A stretch of 64,000 nucleotides of DNA. Origin: Planctomycetota bacterium. GTDB taxonomy: Bacteria; Planctomycetota; Planctomycetia; Planctomycetales; Planctomycetaceae. Location: the NCBI GenBank assembly GCA_018242525.1, contig JAFEBS010000034.1, positions 62,001-126,000 on the forward strand, given 5' to 3'. Below the pieces are notes generated by a model. It was not told the origin of the DNA. It saw nothing but the letters and a program-made list of their open reading frames with translations, and did no database searches. The first letter of the stretch is position 1. Every line of letters starts with the position of its first letter. Made by a program: the position numbers and the translations under genes. This document shows, one piece after another, positions 29,250 through 38,149 of this stretch.

Positions 29250-29314
29250 GCGTTTTGAGGCTTCCGCGATTCGGTAGTGACCGGCACGTGCCGGCGTCCT
29301 CAGTGGTGAACGCA

Positions 29315-30370
29315 TTACAGGATCAGCATGGCGTCACCGTAACTGAAGAACCGATATTCCTGGGCAATTGCTTCGCGGTACGCCGCGCGGATCAGGTCGA
29401 CGCCGGCAAAGGCGCTGACGAGCATCAATAGCGTTGACTTGGGCAGGTGAAAATTTGTCACCAGTGCATCGACCGCGCGAAACGTGTAGGGCGGACGAAT
29501 GAAGATCTGCGTTTCACCTTGCCACGGTTGCCACGCAGCCTGCACGGCCGCAGCCGACTCCAGCGTTCGCAGGCTGGTTGTGCCGACGGACACGATGCGT
29601 CCGCCAGCCGCGCGAGTCGCCGTGAGATCTGCGACCGCCTGGCTCGAGATTTCGCACCATTCCGAGTGCATCTGATGTTCAGCAATGTTTTCCACCGTGA
29701 CCGGACGAAAGGTTCCCAGACCAACGTGCAACGTGACCTCTGTTCGACTGATTCCTCGCTGGTGGCATCGTTCCAGTAACTCGGGCGTAAAATGCAGGCC
29801 GGCCGTGGGGGCGGCCACGGAACCTGGACTGGTGGCGAAGACGGTCTGGTACCGCTCCCAGTCATTGGCATCGGCCGTCTTGCGATCGAAGTACGGCGGG
29901 AGCGGCAGGGTTCCAAACCTCCGCAGAGTCTCCACAGCGGATCCACACTGATCCGGAGTGAATACAAAAACGCCATCCGCCTCCCGCGACTTCAGTTGCA
30001 GTTGCAACTGCTCTCCCGAACTCGCGGTCACGGCGACCGATTCGCCTTGTTGCAGGTAACCGCGTGTCTGTCCGATCAGCTTCCAGCGTCCGTGATCGTC
30101 GCTGCCCAGGTACAACCCTTCCCACTTTCCGCCGGTTGCCACGCGGTGACCGACCAACCGGGCAGGAAGGACGCGCGTGTTGTTCAGAACCAGGCAGTCC
30201 TTTGGCGCGAGCAAATCCGGCAGATCCCGGATCGATTTGTGCGAGATCTGCCCGTTCTGCCGGGTAATCACCAGCAGTCGCGAGGCATCTCGCGTAGGAA
30301 GCGGCACCTTGGCAATCAAATGCTCGGGAAGAGCGTAGTCGTACGTAGAAAGTCGGTCGAAGTCCTGCAC
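29315..30370 (-). CDS. queA: S-adenosylmethionine:tRNA ribosyltransferase-isomerase
   Basis: About 351 residues from a GTG start. A second in-frame GTG at 30412 would add 14 residues that are not in line with the family. QueA transfers and isomerises the ribosyl moiety of AdoMet onto preQ1-tRNA to form epoxyqueuosine in the anticodon wobble position. Family motifs include YDYALPEHLIAKVPLPTRDA, LLVLNNTRVLPARL-like 'CLVLNNTRVLPARL', SVAAPTAGLHFTPELL, EVTLHVGLGTFRPV and LVTNFHLPKSTLLMLV. Length is normal. It stands alone and is divergent from the glycosyltransferase gene. Confidence 0.95.
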   Translation of the reverse strand: MQDFDRLSTYDYALPEHLIAKVPLPTRDASRLLVITRQNGQISHKSIRDLPDLLAPKDCLVLNNTRVLPARLVGHRVATGGKWEGLYLGSDDHGRWKLIGQTRGYLQQGESVAVTASSGEQLQLQLKSREADGVFVFTPDQCGSAVETLRRFGTLPLPPYFDRKTADANDWERYQTVFATSPGSVAAPTAGLHFTPELLERCHQRGISRTEVTLHVGLGTFRPVTVENIAEHQMHSEWCEISSQAVADLTATRAAGGRIVSVGTTSLRTLESAAAVQAAWQPWQGETQIFIRPPYTFRAVDALVTNFHLPKSTLLMLVSAFAGVDLIRAAYREAIAQEYRFFSYGDAMLIL

Positions 30371-30507
30371 GTTCTGCCTGCGAAAGTCGATGAAGTAAAA
30401 CTGTGATTCCACCAGATCCTACAACGGACCCGGGTTGAACCAAAACCCGACCGGTTCACCTGAGTGCCTTCTTTCCCGTAAACGATGTCGGTCCACCAGA
30501 AATTCGC

Positions 30508-31629
30508 ATGTCCGCGCTCCATGATCCCGTACCGATCGCGTTCTGCATCACCGAACTGGATCGGGGGGGCGCGGAACGGGCACTGACGGAGTTGGTGCTG
30601 GGGCTGGACCGCCAGGCCTGGCTTCCCCGGGTGTTCTGCCTGGGACCGCGCGGCCATTTCACCGATGTCCTGGAAGCGGGCGGAATCACCGTTGAGTCGT
30701 TCAACGCCCGCGGTGTGGTGAGTGTTCCGGCCGTCCTGCTGAAACTGACGCTGGCCCTGCGTCGATTTCGCCCCAGGTTGCTGCAGACTTTTTTGTTCCA
30801 CGCAAACCTGTTGGGGCGGGTGGCCGGCCGGTTGTCGCGTGTCCCGGTCATCGTCAGCGGCATCCGGGTCGCGGAACGTCGCAGTCGGTGGTACGGGCGG
30901 CTGGATCGCTGGACCAACGGACTGGTGGATCACAATGTCTGCGTCAGCCAGGGGGTGGCTGACTTTTCCATTCATGAAACGGGTCTGAAATCGCGTAAAG
31001 TCTCGGTGATTTCCAACGGAGTGGATGTGGAACGGTTTGCTTCAGCGCCCGTCGCTGACCTGACTTCCCTGGGGATTTCGCCGACCAGGCCGGTCGTGAT
31101 CACTGTGGGGCGTCTGGAAAAACAGAAGGGGATCGAGTTCCTGCTGCAGGCCGCGGCGTCACTGCTTCAGGACCGGCCGGATTGCCAGTTTTTGATTGTG
31201 GGGGAAGGTCATGATCGTGCCTCGCTGGAAGCTCAGGCCGGGTCGCTGGGGATCAGCCGCTCAATCTGGTTTGTCGGGGCCCGGTCCGACGTTCCGAGCC
31301 TGCTGAAGGCCGCCAGCGTGTTTGTATTGGCATCCCTGTGGGAAGGAATGCCCAACGCGCTCTTGGAAGCCATGGCCGCCGGCGTGCCGGTCATCGCCAC
31401 TGATGTCGAGGGATCCCGTGAACTGGTGCAGTCTGACGTGACAGGACGGCTTGTTCAGCCAGCAAATCCGGCGGAACTGGCGCAGGCAATTCAGGACGTG
31501 CTCCAGCGGCCTGACGATTCCGCGAGGTTCGCCGAAGCCGCGCAACAACTTGTTCTGCAGAGGTTTACGCAAACAGAAACAACATCGGCATACGACAGTT
31601 TGTACCGCCAGTTGATGCGGCAGCGCTGA
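30508..31629 (+). CDS. GT4-family glycosyltransferase
   Basis: A 373-residue GT-B fold enzyme that would transfer a sugar from a nucleotide-sugar donor with retention. The N-terminal acceptor domain has the glycine-rich CITELDRGGAERALTEL. The C-terminal donor domain starts VVITVGRLEKQKGIEFLL and contains FVGARSDVPSLLKAASVFVL plus the EX7E-type SLWEGMPNALLEAMAAGVPVI region that binds the nucleotide sugar. Donor and acceptor cannot be predicted. It has no glycan-biosynthesis neighbours. Confidence 0.92.
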   Translation: MSALHDPVPIAFCITELDRGGAERALTELVLGLDRQAWLPRVFCLGPRGHFTDVLEAGGITVESFNARGVVSVPAVLLKLTLALRRFRPRLLQTFLFHANLLGRVAGRLSRVPVIVSGIRVAERRSRWYGRLDRWTNGLVDHNVCVSQGVADFSIHETGLKSRKVSVISNGVDVERFASAPVADLTSLGISPTRPVVITVGRLEKQKGIEFLLQAAASLLQDRPDCQFLIVGEGHDRASLEAQAGSLGISRSIWFVGARSDVPSLLKAASVFVLASLWEGMPNALLEAMAAGVPVIATDVEGSRELVQSDVTGRLVQPANPAELAQAIQDVLQRPDDSARFAEAAQQLVLQRFTQTETTSAYDSLYRQLMRQR

Positions 31630-31783
31630 ATCCCATCATCAAACGGCTCTTCAAAAGATTTTTTTGAAAATCTTCAATCTCTTGTCCAGTAAGAGCCTGC
31701 GCATCGGCTGGCGCGTCGTTCCGACCAATTCGTCAAACCTCATGCTTGATTCAATCGCCATGATTGGTAAAGTCTCGCCTCCG

Positions 31784-31808
31784 TGGGGAGCAGTGGGGAA
31801 AGATGGTG
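31784..31808 (+). promoter_or_regulatory. MraZ-binding boxes upstream of mraZ
   Basis: Three direct repeats TGGGG (31784-31788), TGGGG (31794-31798) and TGGTG (31804-31808) are spaced exactly 5 bp apart, ending 4 bp before the mraZ ATG. This matches the known TGGGN-N5-TGGGN-N5-TGGGN operator at which MraZ represses its own dcw promoter in other bacteria. The site also overlaps the translation start region. Confidence 0.8.
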
Positions 31809-31812
31809 ATAA

Positions 31813-32241
31813 ATGGCCCTGACGGGAACGTATTTGCGAACGCTGGACGAGAAGAAGCGTGTCGCTGTCCCGAAGCGGCTGCGTGACGATTTCGGAGTTA
31901 CGGATCTCAACAACTTGATGGTCGCACCCGGGACATCAAAATCGCTGGTTGTCTATTCACCTCAGGGATTTGAAGCATTCGCTGCTAAATTGGTGGCGGG
32001 CGGCAGCCACCAGAACTATCTACGTTTGTTCTATTCATCGGCGGAACGAGTTGACTTGGATGGCCAGGGCCGGATGCGAATTCCGGATCGGCTGGCGGAG
32101 TACGCGGGGTTACGTCGCGAAGCTTACTTGCTGGGAGTCCAGGACCATGCGGAACTGTGGGACAAAGACGCCTGGGACTCGTTCGTCGCGACGCACACGC
32201 CTGCATTTGATGAGTTGGCCTTCAAGGCCATGGGGGGGTAG
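31813..32241 (+). CDS. mraZ: Transcriptional regulator MraZ
   Basis: A 142-residue protein with two SpoVT/AbrB-like MraZ repeats. The first is GTYLRTLDEKKRVAVPKRLRD and the second AERVDLDGQGRMRIPDRLAE with YLLGVQDHAELWDKDAWDSF. MraZ forms a ring-shaped oligomer that binds direct TGGGN repeats and controls the dcw cluster; such repeats lie immediately upstream. Unusually, rsmH, its normal neighbour, is about 12.4 kb away. The stop codon TAG is formed by the first bases of a palindromic repeat inserted at the 3' end. Confidence 0.95.
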   Translation: MALTGTYLRTLDEKKRVAVPKRLRDDFGVTDLNNLMVAPGTSKSLVVYSPQGFEAFAAKLVAGGSHQNYLRLFYSSAERVDLDGQGRMRIPDRLAEYAGLRREAYLLGVQDHAELWDKDAWDSFVATHTPAFDELAFKAMGG

Positions 32242-32342
32242 CAGCCTGTGGCAAAAGGTGTCTGACCCTCTCCGGGCACGCGATTTTCAAAGTGAATTCA
32301 GTGCCCTCCAAAGGGTCAGACACCTTTTGCCACAGGCTGCTA
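32239..32342. repeat. Palindromic element, 31-bp perfect inverted repeat (TAGCAGCCTGTGGCAAAAGG)
   Basis: Left arm 32239-32269 and right arm 32312-32342 are exact complements around a 42-bp spacer. The inner ends read GTGTCTGACCCT, related in theme to the GGGGTCAGGCACT family. The first three bases are the mraZ stop codon. No transposase is adjacent. Confidence 0.85.
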
Positions 32343-32813
32343 GCCGAAGAACTGTTTCTGAGTCAGGACCAACAGGTCAGGAGGGTTGGGCACCACGGGG
32401 TGTCGGCCGGTCACGAGACCTTCTGTCATACAAGGAAGCGAGTACAGTTGAAGTCGTCGCTTGGCCACCGGGCTGTGCGGTCGAACGAGGCCTGCATGGA
32501 TGTTAAGGCCTTGGAGTGGCGGATCGGTCTTGCGGCAGCTTGACCATTCGCAGGTCATTCGCCCACGTGGCGAAGTCGCTGGGTGGCAAGGACGCCAACC
32601 CGCGGCGAATGGCTTAGTATGAGTGTTGCAACGAAGCGGCAGGCTCGGCCATGGATGGCCGAGCCTGCTGTGTTTTCGAAGCGAGGGCCGGTTTGTCAAC
32701 GGCGGGTTCGAGGCGACGTCGGTACCGGTGCTTCAGCATAGACGCGGTCAAAAGTCACTAAACAGCGTTGCATGAACCCGAGACATTAGCCCGACGCGCG
32801 GGCTAGACATCTC
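32343..32813. other. Unexplained 470-bp region between mraZ and an oxidoreductase
   Basis: No credible gene is visible. It contains a strong hairpin (32639-32668) and, at 32787-32805, a truncated copy of the GCCCGACGCGCG repeat (TAGCCCGACGCGCGGGCTA) preceded by GTTGCATGAACC as in the 29.2-kb copy. The rest has no match I recognise. A decayed mobile element or an RNA gene are possible but unsupported. Confidence 0.4.
32639..32668. repeat. Strong 14-bp hairpin
   Basis: Arms GCAGGCTCGGCCAT and its exact complement flank a 2-nt loop (GG). It is followed on the plus strand by TGTGTTTTCG, so it may act as an intrinsic terminator for transcripts entering from the mraZ side, though it lies about 400 bp past that gene. 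Confidence 0.5.
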
Positions 32814-34115
32814 TCAAACGGAGTTGAGACTCCACGGCTGACGCATTTCACGTCTGAGCCAGTGATTGGCTTCATCATCACCCCGGAATCGTTCTGTGTC
32901 CGGATCCCACTGCAGCTTTCGGCCAAGCCGCAATGAGATCACTCCCAGGTGGCAGACGGTTGCTGAGCGATGCCCGATTTCTGCTTCGCAGACGGGTGCC
33001 TGGCGCGATTTCACACAATCAAAAAGATTCCCCATGTGATCATGACTCTCGTAGAGGCGTACCGCATCGGAAGGAAGTGGAGTCGTGAGGAACTCCGGGT
33101 CGCTGGCGGCAATGTTTCCGCGCGTGACCCAAATCCAGCCGTCTGATCCCTCGAACTTCACACCGTGTTGCTGACCTTTCGGATCGAGCACCGAGCCGTT
33201 CCAGGCGTTGGCCGTCGTGCTGTGACACGAATGAGTGACCCCGTTGGCGTATGTGTATTGCACACTGTATTCACTGAACGCCGTGAATCCCCCGGGGATC
33301 ATTTCGACCAGCGGCTTCGCCTCCACCGCGACCGGGCCGCTGCGCTCCAGACCCAGTCCCCACAGGGCGATGTCGTTGTGATGGGCTCCCCAGTCGGTCA
33401 TTGTTCCGCCGGAATAGTCCCACCAATATCGAAAGGTGACATGAGTCCGTTCCGGCACATAGTCGACCTGCGGCGTGGGACCCTGCCAGAAGTTCCAGTC
33501 AAATCCGTCGGGCGATACGGCCGTCCGGAACGGACCTTCACGGCGTCCGTGAGGCAGCCAGACGGAAACGTGACTGATCTTGCCAATCCGACCATTCCGA
33601 ACGAGTTCACAGGCCAGCCGAAAATTCCTGTCGCTGCGCTGCTGGCTGCCCGTCTGCAGAATCTGCTTCGTATCGCGCACTGCCCGGACCAGGTGCTGCC
33701 CTTCTTCGACGGTCAGCGTCAATGGCTTTTCGCAGTAGACATCCTTTCCGGACCTCAGTGCGGCCAGCGAAACCAGCGTGTGCCAATGATCCACCGTGCC
33801 GCAGACCACGATCTGGATATCCTTGCGGTCCATCACGCGTCGAAAATCCTTGACGGCGTCGGCGTCGGGCCACAGTTTCTTCGCCTCGCCGATCTGCCGG
33901 TCGTCGACGTCGCAGACAGCGACAATACGGCCAAACCGAGCGGCGCTGCGGGCATCGCCCCGTCCCATGCCGCCACACCCCACCAAAGCCACGGCGGGCC
34001 TGTCGCCAGCCTCAATCGGTGCCGCGACCGACTGTTCGTCCAGGAACCATCGCGGGAGCGAACAACTGGCCGCAGTTGCCGCAGCGGTCTTGAGAAAACT
34101 GCGTCGAGTTGTCAT
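32814..34115 (-). CDS. Gfo/Idh/MocA family oxidoreductase, Tat-exported
   Basis: About 433 residues from MTTRRSFLKTAAATAASCSL, a twin-arginine signal, with AAAGG upstream. The NAD(P)-binding domain has VALVGCGGMGRGDARSAARF (GxGxxG type) and YCEKPLTLTVEEG, the family's catalytic Lys motif. The C-terminal domain shows FDWNFWQGPTPQVDY, WWDYSGGTMTDWGAHHND and the GHRSATVCHLG segment typical of planctomycete exported members. It likely oxidises or rearranges a sugar in the periplasm. It is transcribed divergently from a second, cytosolic family member at 34545. Confidence 0.92.
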   Translation of the reverse strand: MTTRRSFLKTAAATAASCSLPRWFLDEQSVAAPIEAGDRPAVALVGCGGMGRGDARSAARFGRIVAVCDVDDRQIGEAKKLWPDADAVKDFRRVMDRKDIQIVVCGTVDHWHTLVSLAALRSGKDVYCEKPLTLTVEEGQHLVRAVRDTKQILQTGSQQRSDRNFRLACELVRNGRIGKISHVSVWLPHGRREGPFRTAVSPDGFDWNFWQGPTPQVDYVPERTHVTFRYWWDYSGGTMTDWGAHHNDIALWGLGLERSGPVAVEAKPLVEMIPGGFTAFSEYSVQYTYANGVTHSCHSTTANAWNGSVLDPKGQQHGVKFEGSDGWIWVTRGNIAASDPEFLTTPLPSDAVRLYESHDHMGNLFDCVKSRQAPVCEAEIGHRSATVCHLGVISLRLGRKLQWDPDTERFRGDDEANHWLRREMRQPWSLNSV

Positions 34116-34544
34116 GGGGGGCGCCTTTGAGTTGGGGAGGAAAGTTGCCTGGTACAGCGACCCATAAGCATGAGAACGCAATAAAGCATTCGTGAGCGTT
34201 GGCACCATCGACCGCCGGTCCCAACGTGTGAATTCAAAGCTGACCGACGAAATCGTTGTGATAAAGAAGGGAGTTGCACCCGTTATCGTGGCGAGAAAAA
34301 GGATCGGACTCAAGTCCGTAGTGCTCAGTCGATCACTGAATGTCTGGCACATTGAACAGGGATTGGGGTTCCAGGCGTGCCATGCGCACTGACACTGCCA
34401 GCCGTCAGAATCAGCGGCGCCAACAAGAGCAGAGCGATGCCACAGGCTGCTAGCGAGCATTGTGTCCTGTCATTTACGTTGGGGCGTACTCCAGTCATAC
34501 TTCCGGTAGAACGGGATTGTTGCCGATTGAGCGAGACGAGATTC
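34116..34544. other. Intergenic region between two divergent oxidoreductase genes
   Basis: About 430 bp that should contain both promoters. The distal part holds an isolated TAGCAGCCTGTGG repeat end at 34440-34452 (as CCACAGGCTGCTA on the plus strand). Frames extending through this region upstream of both genes lack start signals. Confidence 0.5.
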
Positions 34545-35567
34545 ATGTCAGTCAAGATGGGATTGATCGGTTATGGTGCCTGGGGGGCTCACCACGCGCG
34601 CGCCATATTGGCAGCGCCGGGGGCCGAACTGACGGCGATCTGCGGCCATTCGGAATCGAGTGCCGCTCGCGCCCGCGCGGATCATCCGGGGGTCCCGATT
34701 TTTCAAGATTATCACGAATTCCTGGCACAGGCTGATGTCGATGCGGTCAGTGTCGTTGTTCCCAACGATCTGCACTTCCGCGTGGCGCACGGCGTCCTGG
34801 AATCGGGACGGCATCTGCTGCTGGAAAAGCCCATGACACTGGCAATTGCCGACTGCCAGGCCTTGATTGATCTGGCACGCGAACGTCAGCGGATCCTGGC
34901 CGTCGGTCATGAATTGAGAATGTCCTCTCAGTGGGGACACATTCAGGAACTGATCGCCGCGGGGACCGTCGGCGAACCTTTGTCCGTGCTCATTGAGCTC
35001 TGGCGGCGTCCCTATCGGACGGGGAGCGACGGTTGGCGGTATGACATCCAGCGCGTCGGTGACTGGATCCTGGAAGAGCCGATCCATTTCTTCGACCTGG
35101 CCCGGTGGTATTTTCAGGGCATCGGAAACCCGGTTTCGATATATGCGACAGGGAATGGCAAACGTTCTGATCATCCCGAACTGCATGACAACTTCTCCGC
35201 CGTGATGCATTTCCCTCACGGACGCTATGCCGTCGTCGTGCAGACGCTCGCCGGGTGGGAACATCATCAAACGATCAAGTTGACCGGCACATCCGGAGCA
35301 CTCTGGTCGACCTGGAGCGGTGCCGTCGATCGGACATTCCAGCCCACCTGCTCGTTGAAGTTGCAGACGGGTGACACGGTGCAGGAAATCGCACTCGCAC
35401 GACCATCGGGCGAGGCCTATGAACTGGTGGAAGAAGTCGGGATGTTCGTCCAGGCCATCGCAACCGAGTCGGCCGTGCGCTGCACGGGTGAGGATGGACT
35501 ATGGTCCGTCGCCATGTGCCTGAAGGCGGCGGAATCGCTGCAGTCGGGTCAGGTGGTCCGTTTCTGA
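34545..35567 (+). CDS. Gfo/Idh/MocA family oxidoreductase, cytosolic
   Basis: About 340 residues starting MSVKMGLIGYGAWGAHHARA, which is the dinucleotide-binding GxGxxG loop directly at the N-terminus with no signal peptide. LLLEKPMTLAIADCQALID is the conserved EKP motif containing the presumed catalytic Lys. DWILEEPIHFFDLARWYF provides the Asp/His pair of the active site. The Shine-Dalgarno sequence is weak, but extending upstream would not match the family. It is followed after 74 bp by an MFS transporter, suggesting uptake and oxidation of the same sugar or polyol (inference). Confidence 0.9.
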   Translation: MSVKMGLIGYGAWGAHHARAILAAPGAELTAICGHSESSAARARADHPGVPIFQDYHEFLAQADVDAVSVVVPNDLHFRVAHGVLESGRHLLLEKPMTLAIADCQALIDLARERQRILAVGHELRMSSQWGHIQELIAAGTVGEPLSVLIELWRRPYRTGSDGWRYDIQRVGDWILEEPIHFFDLARWYFQGIGNPVSIYATGNGKRSDHPELHDNFSAVMHFPHGRYAVVVQTLAGWEHHQTIKLTGTSGALWSTWSGAVDRTFQPTCSLKLQTGDTVQEIALARPSGEAYELVEEVGMFVQAIATESAVRCTGEDGLWSVAMCLKAAESLQSGQVVRF

Positions 35568-35641
35568 CGAGCTCTTGCAGTAACTATCGTGGCGGTGTCA
35601 ATTCCGCCGGGGAGCGATAGAATCGTGCCGACGACAGCCAG

Positions 35642-36958
35642 ATGACCGCTTCTCCTGACAGCACGAGTTCATCCCTGATGGCCGATTCGCCCGCACCGTC
35701 GGAAAAATGGTATGCGACCGTCACTCGGTACCAATGGCTGGTGCTGATCATCGCCTCGGCGGGATGGGTCTTCGATGCGTTTGAAGGTCAGTTGTTCAAC
35801 CTGACCCGCGAGGCGTTGTTGAATGACTTGATGGGAAGTGCCCGCTCGCCACAGGCGGTCAAGTTCTGGGGCGACGTTTTTCTGGCGATTTTCCTGGTGG
35901 GTGGGACGCTGGGCGGCGTGCTCTGTGGATCGCTGGCCGATCGGATTGGCCGCAAGCCGACGATGGCGCTGACGATCCTGTTCTATTCCGTGTTCTCGGG
36001 GATGACATACTTCGCCACGGATTTGTGGCAAGTGGCGGTCCTGAGATTTCTGGTGGCGCTGGGAGTGGGCGGGGAATGGTCCGTTGCCGCGGCGCTGGTC
36101 TCTGAAGTCTTTCCGGCGCGGGCCCGAGCCCGGGCGTCAGGAATCTTTCATTCCACCAGCGTTCTGGGGACGTGGCTGGCAGCACTGGCGGGAATACTGG
36201 TGGGGACTCATTGGCGATATGCGTATCTGATTGGCTTGATTCCGGCTTTACTGGTCCTGTGGGTGCGTGCCAGCATTCAAGAGCCCGAACGCTGGCAACA
36301 ATCCCGCGACTCGGGTCAGGCACGCGGAAGTTTTTATCTGCTGTTCAGCGACGCACGCTGGGCCTGGCCGGCCGCGTTCGGGCTGCTGCTGGCGGCAGTG
36401 GGACTCGGGACATTCTGGGGCGTCGTCGTGGCGGGTCAGGATCTGACCCGGGAATTCCTCGTTCGAAACGGAACTCCACCGGCCGCAGCGGAACAATCCG
36501 CCCGATTTGCCTATGGGATTATCCAGGCTACGGGCGGCGGCCTCGGACTGCTGGCGTTTGGTCCGCTGGCGGAATGGATCGGTCGTCGTGGTGCCTTCGC
36601 CATCATGCATCTGGGAGCCATGATGATCGTACCGATCACGTGCTACCTGCCGCAGACGTATCCTCACATGCTCTGTCTGCTGCCGATCTTCGGCTTCTTT
36701 ACGGTCGGCATTCACGCCGGCTACGCCGTGTATTTTCCCGAGTTGTTTCCGAATCATCTGCGTGCGACCGGAACGGGTGTCTGCTTCAACGGAGGACGAT
36801 TGCTCGCGGCCCCGATTCTGCTTCTGGCGGCGGAATTGAAGGCGCGACCCGGAGCAGACCTAAGACTGGCAGTCACGCAGTTGAGTGGGCTCTTTCTGAT
36901 CGGACTGGTGTTGCTCCTGTTTCTCCCCGAAACCAGGGGGCGACCGTTACCAGAATAA
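35642..36958 (+). CDS. MFS transporter (sugar/acid transporter-like)
   Basis: A 438-residue inner-membrane secondary transporter with 12 predicted helices. The cytoplasmic loop 2-3 signature is GSLADRIGRKPTMAL. The repeat signature in the second half is FGPLAEWIGRRGAFAIMHLG. The helix 4-5 region LGVGGEWSVAAALVSEVFPA and the periplasmic/sugar-porter-like FPELFPNHLRATGTGVCFNG match the sialate/aromatic-acid:H+ symporter and sugar-transporter branch. Substrate is unknown. It lies between a cytosolic Gfo/Idh/MocA oxidoreductase and a TauD-like dioxygenase on the same strand. Confidence 0.9.
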   Translation: MTASPDSTSSSLMADSPAPSEKWYATVTRYQWLVLIIASAGWVFDAFEGQLFNLTREALLNDLMGSARSPQAVKFWGDVFLAIFLVGGTLGGVLCGSLADRIGRKPTMALTILFYSVFSGMTYFATDLWQVAVLRFLVALGVGGEWSVAAALVSEVFPARARARASGIFHSTSVLGTWLAALAGILVGTHWRYAYLIGLIPALLVLWVRASIQEPERWQQSRDSGQARGSFYLLFSDARWAWPAAFGLLLAAVGLGTFWGVVVAGQDLTREFLVRNGTPPAAAEQSARFAYGIIQATGGGLGLLAFGPLAEWIGRRGAFAIMHLGAMMIVPITCYLPQTYPHMLCLLPIFGFFTVGIHAGYAVYFPELFPNHLRATGTGVCFNGGRLLAAPILLLAAELKARPGADLRLAVTQLSGLFLIGLVLLLFLPETRGRPLPE

Positions 36959-37111
36959 GGCGGGTGCCACGCTGGCATGTCTGGCTTTGCCAATCAAATG
37001 GGGGCAGCGCCTACTTATAGGTATCTGATTTGAATTGAAACCTCTTCGGAGGGGGGGCAGCCCCCCTTTGGTGGACAAAGCTGGCGTGGCGTCTCATCGT
37101 TCATTTTCTGC

Positions 37112-38134
37112 ATGAGGATCCCAATGTTCCCAATCGATGTCGCGACGACCGATGTGCCGGAGCAGCAAGTGCATCACGGCCATTCTTTTCCCCTGGTCAT
37201 CGAATGTCGTACTCCGGCAGCAGACCTGGCGAGTGTGCTGGACTGGCTGAAATCCCAAAGTGCCGAATGGGACAAACTGGCGTCGGAGCATGGGGCGATT
37301 CTGTTCCGGGGCTTTCCTGTCGTGACAGCGCAGGACTTCGATCAGTTTGTCAGCAGTTTCGACTGGCCGAATTTTGCCTACGAAGACTCGCTGTCCAATG
37401 CGGTGCGGATCAATCGGACGCCAAAAGTCTTCACGGCGAATGAGGCTCCGTCGACCGTGGCGATTTTTCTGCATCATGAACTGGCCCAGACGCCCGAGTA
37501 TCCCAGTCATTTGTTCTTCTTCTGCGAATTGCCTGCGGAATCGGGCGGAGCCACGCCGATCTGCCGGTCGGACATCCTGTGGGAGCGACTGGCACAAGCC
37601 TGCCCACAGTTTGCCCGCGACTGCGAACAGAAGGGGTTGCGGTATTCGAATGTGATGCCAGGCGAAGTGGACCTGAAATCCGGCATGGGACGTACTTGGC
37701 AAAGTACGCTGAAGTCGCGGACGCGGGACGAGGCGGAGTCACGACTTCGGCAGATCGGTTATGAATGGACCTGGCTGCCGGACGATTGCCTGCGGGTGAC
37801 GACGCCGATCCTGCCTGCTGTTCGCCGGCTGACTGGAGATCGAGTGTCATTTTTCAACCAGTTGATTGCCGCCTTTCAGGGTTGGAAAGACGATCGCAAC
37901 GATCCGTCCCGAGCGATCACATTCGGTGACGGCGCGCCGCTCGACCGCGAAGCGGTGAATGTTGCCACGAGACTGGGAGACGAACTGAGCTTTGACATTC
38001 CGTGGCAGCGCGGAGACGTGGCGCTCGTGGACAACTTTGTCACGATGCACGGCCGTCGCACATTCGTCGGCCCGCGCAAAGTCCTGGCGTCCTTGATCAA
38101 CAAGGCAACGTCGCCAGATCGACGACATCGATGA
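37112..38134 (+). CDS. TauD/TfdA-family Fe(II)/2-oxoglutarate dioxygenase
   Basis: A 340-residue putative non-haem iron oxygenase. HGAILFRGFPVVTAQDFD is the N-terminal family motif. HHELAQTPEYPSHLFFFCEL carries the proximal HxE iron ligands, WQRGDVALVDNFVTMHGRR the distal His, and GRRTF the Arg that holds 2-oxoglutarate. The FFFCELPAESGGATPICRSD segment resembles the SyrP-like subgroup. The oxidised substrate is unknown. A G/C-rich hairpin (AGGGGGG...CCCCCCT near 37050-37067) lies in the 153-bp gap after the transporter, so this may be a separate transcript. Confidence 0.88.
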   Translation: MRIPMFPIDVATTDVPEQQVHHGHSFPLVIECRTPAADLASVLDWLKSQSAEWDKLASEHGAILFRGFPVVTAQDFDQFVSSFDWPNFAYEDSLSNAVRINRTPKVFTANEAPSTVAIFLHHELAQTPEYPSHLFFFCELPAESGGATPICRSDILWERLAQACPQFARDCEQKGLRYSNVMPGEVDLKSGMGRTWQSTLKSRTRDEAESRLRQIGYEWTWLPDDCLRVTTPILPAVRRLTGDRVSFFNQLIAAFQGWKDDRNDPSRAITFGDGAPLDREAVNVATRLGDELSFDIPWQRGDVALVDNFVTMHGRRTFVGPRKVLASLINKATSPDRRHR

Positions 38135-38149
38135 TCAATCGTCGACTTG

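Noticed and set aside
29281..29294. 14-bp perfect palindrome CCGGCACGTGCCGG between convergent genes
   Set aside because: No T-tract, no repeat copies seen and short enough to occur by chance in GC-rich DNA.
31655..31680. AT-rich hairpin (AAGATTTT / AAAATCTT) after the GT4 gene
   Set aside because: The stem is short and AT-only and is not followed by a T-tract; not listed as a terminator.
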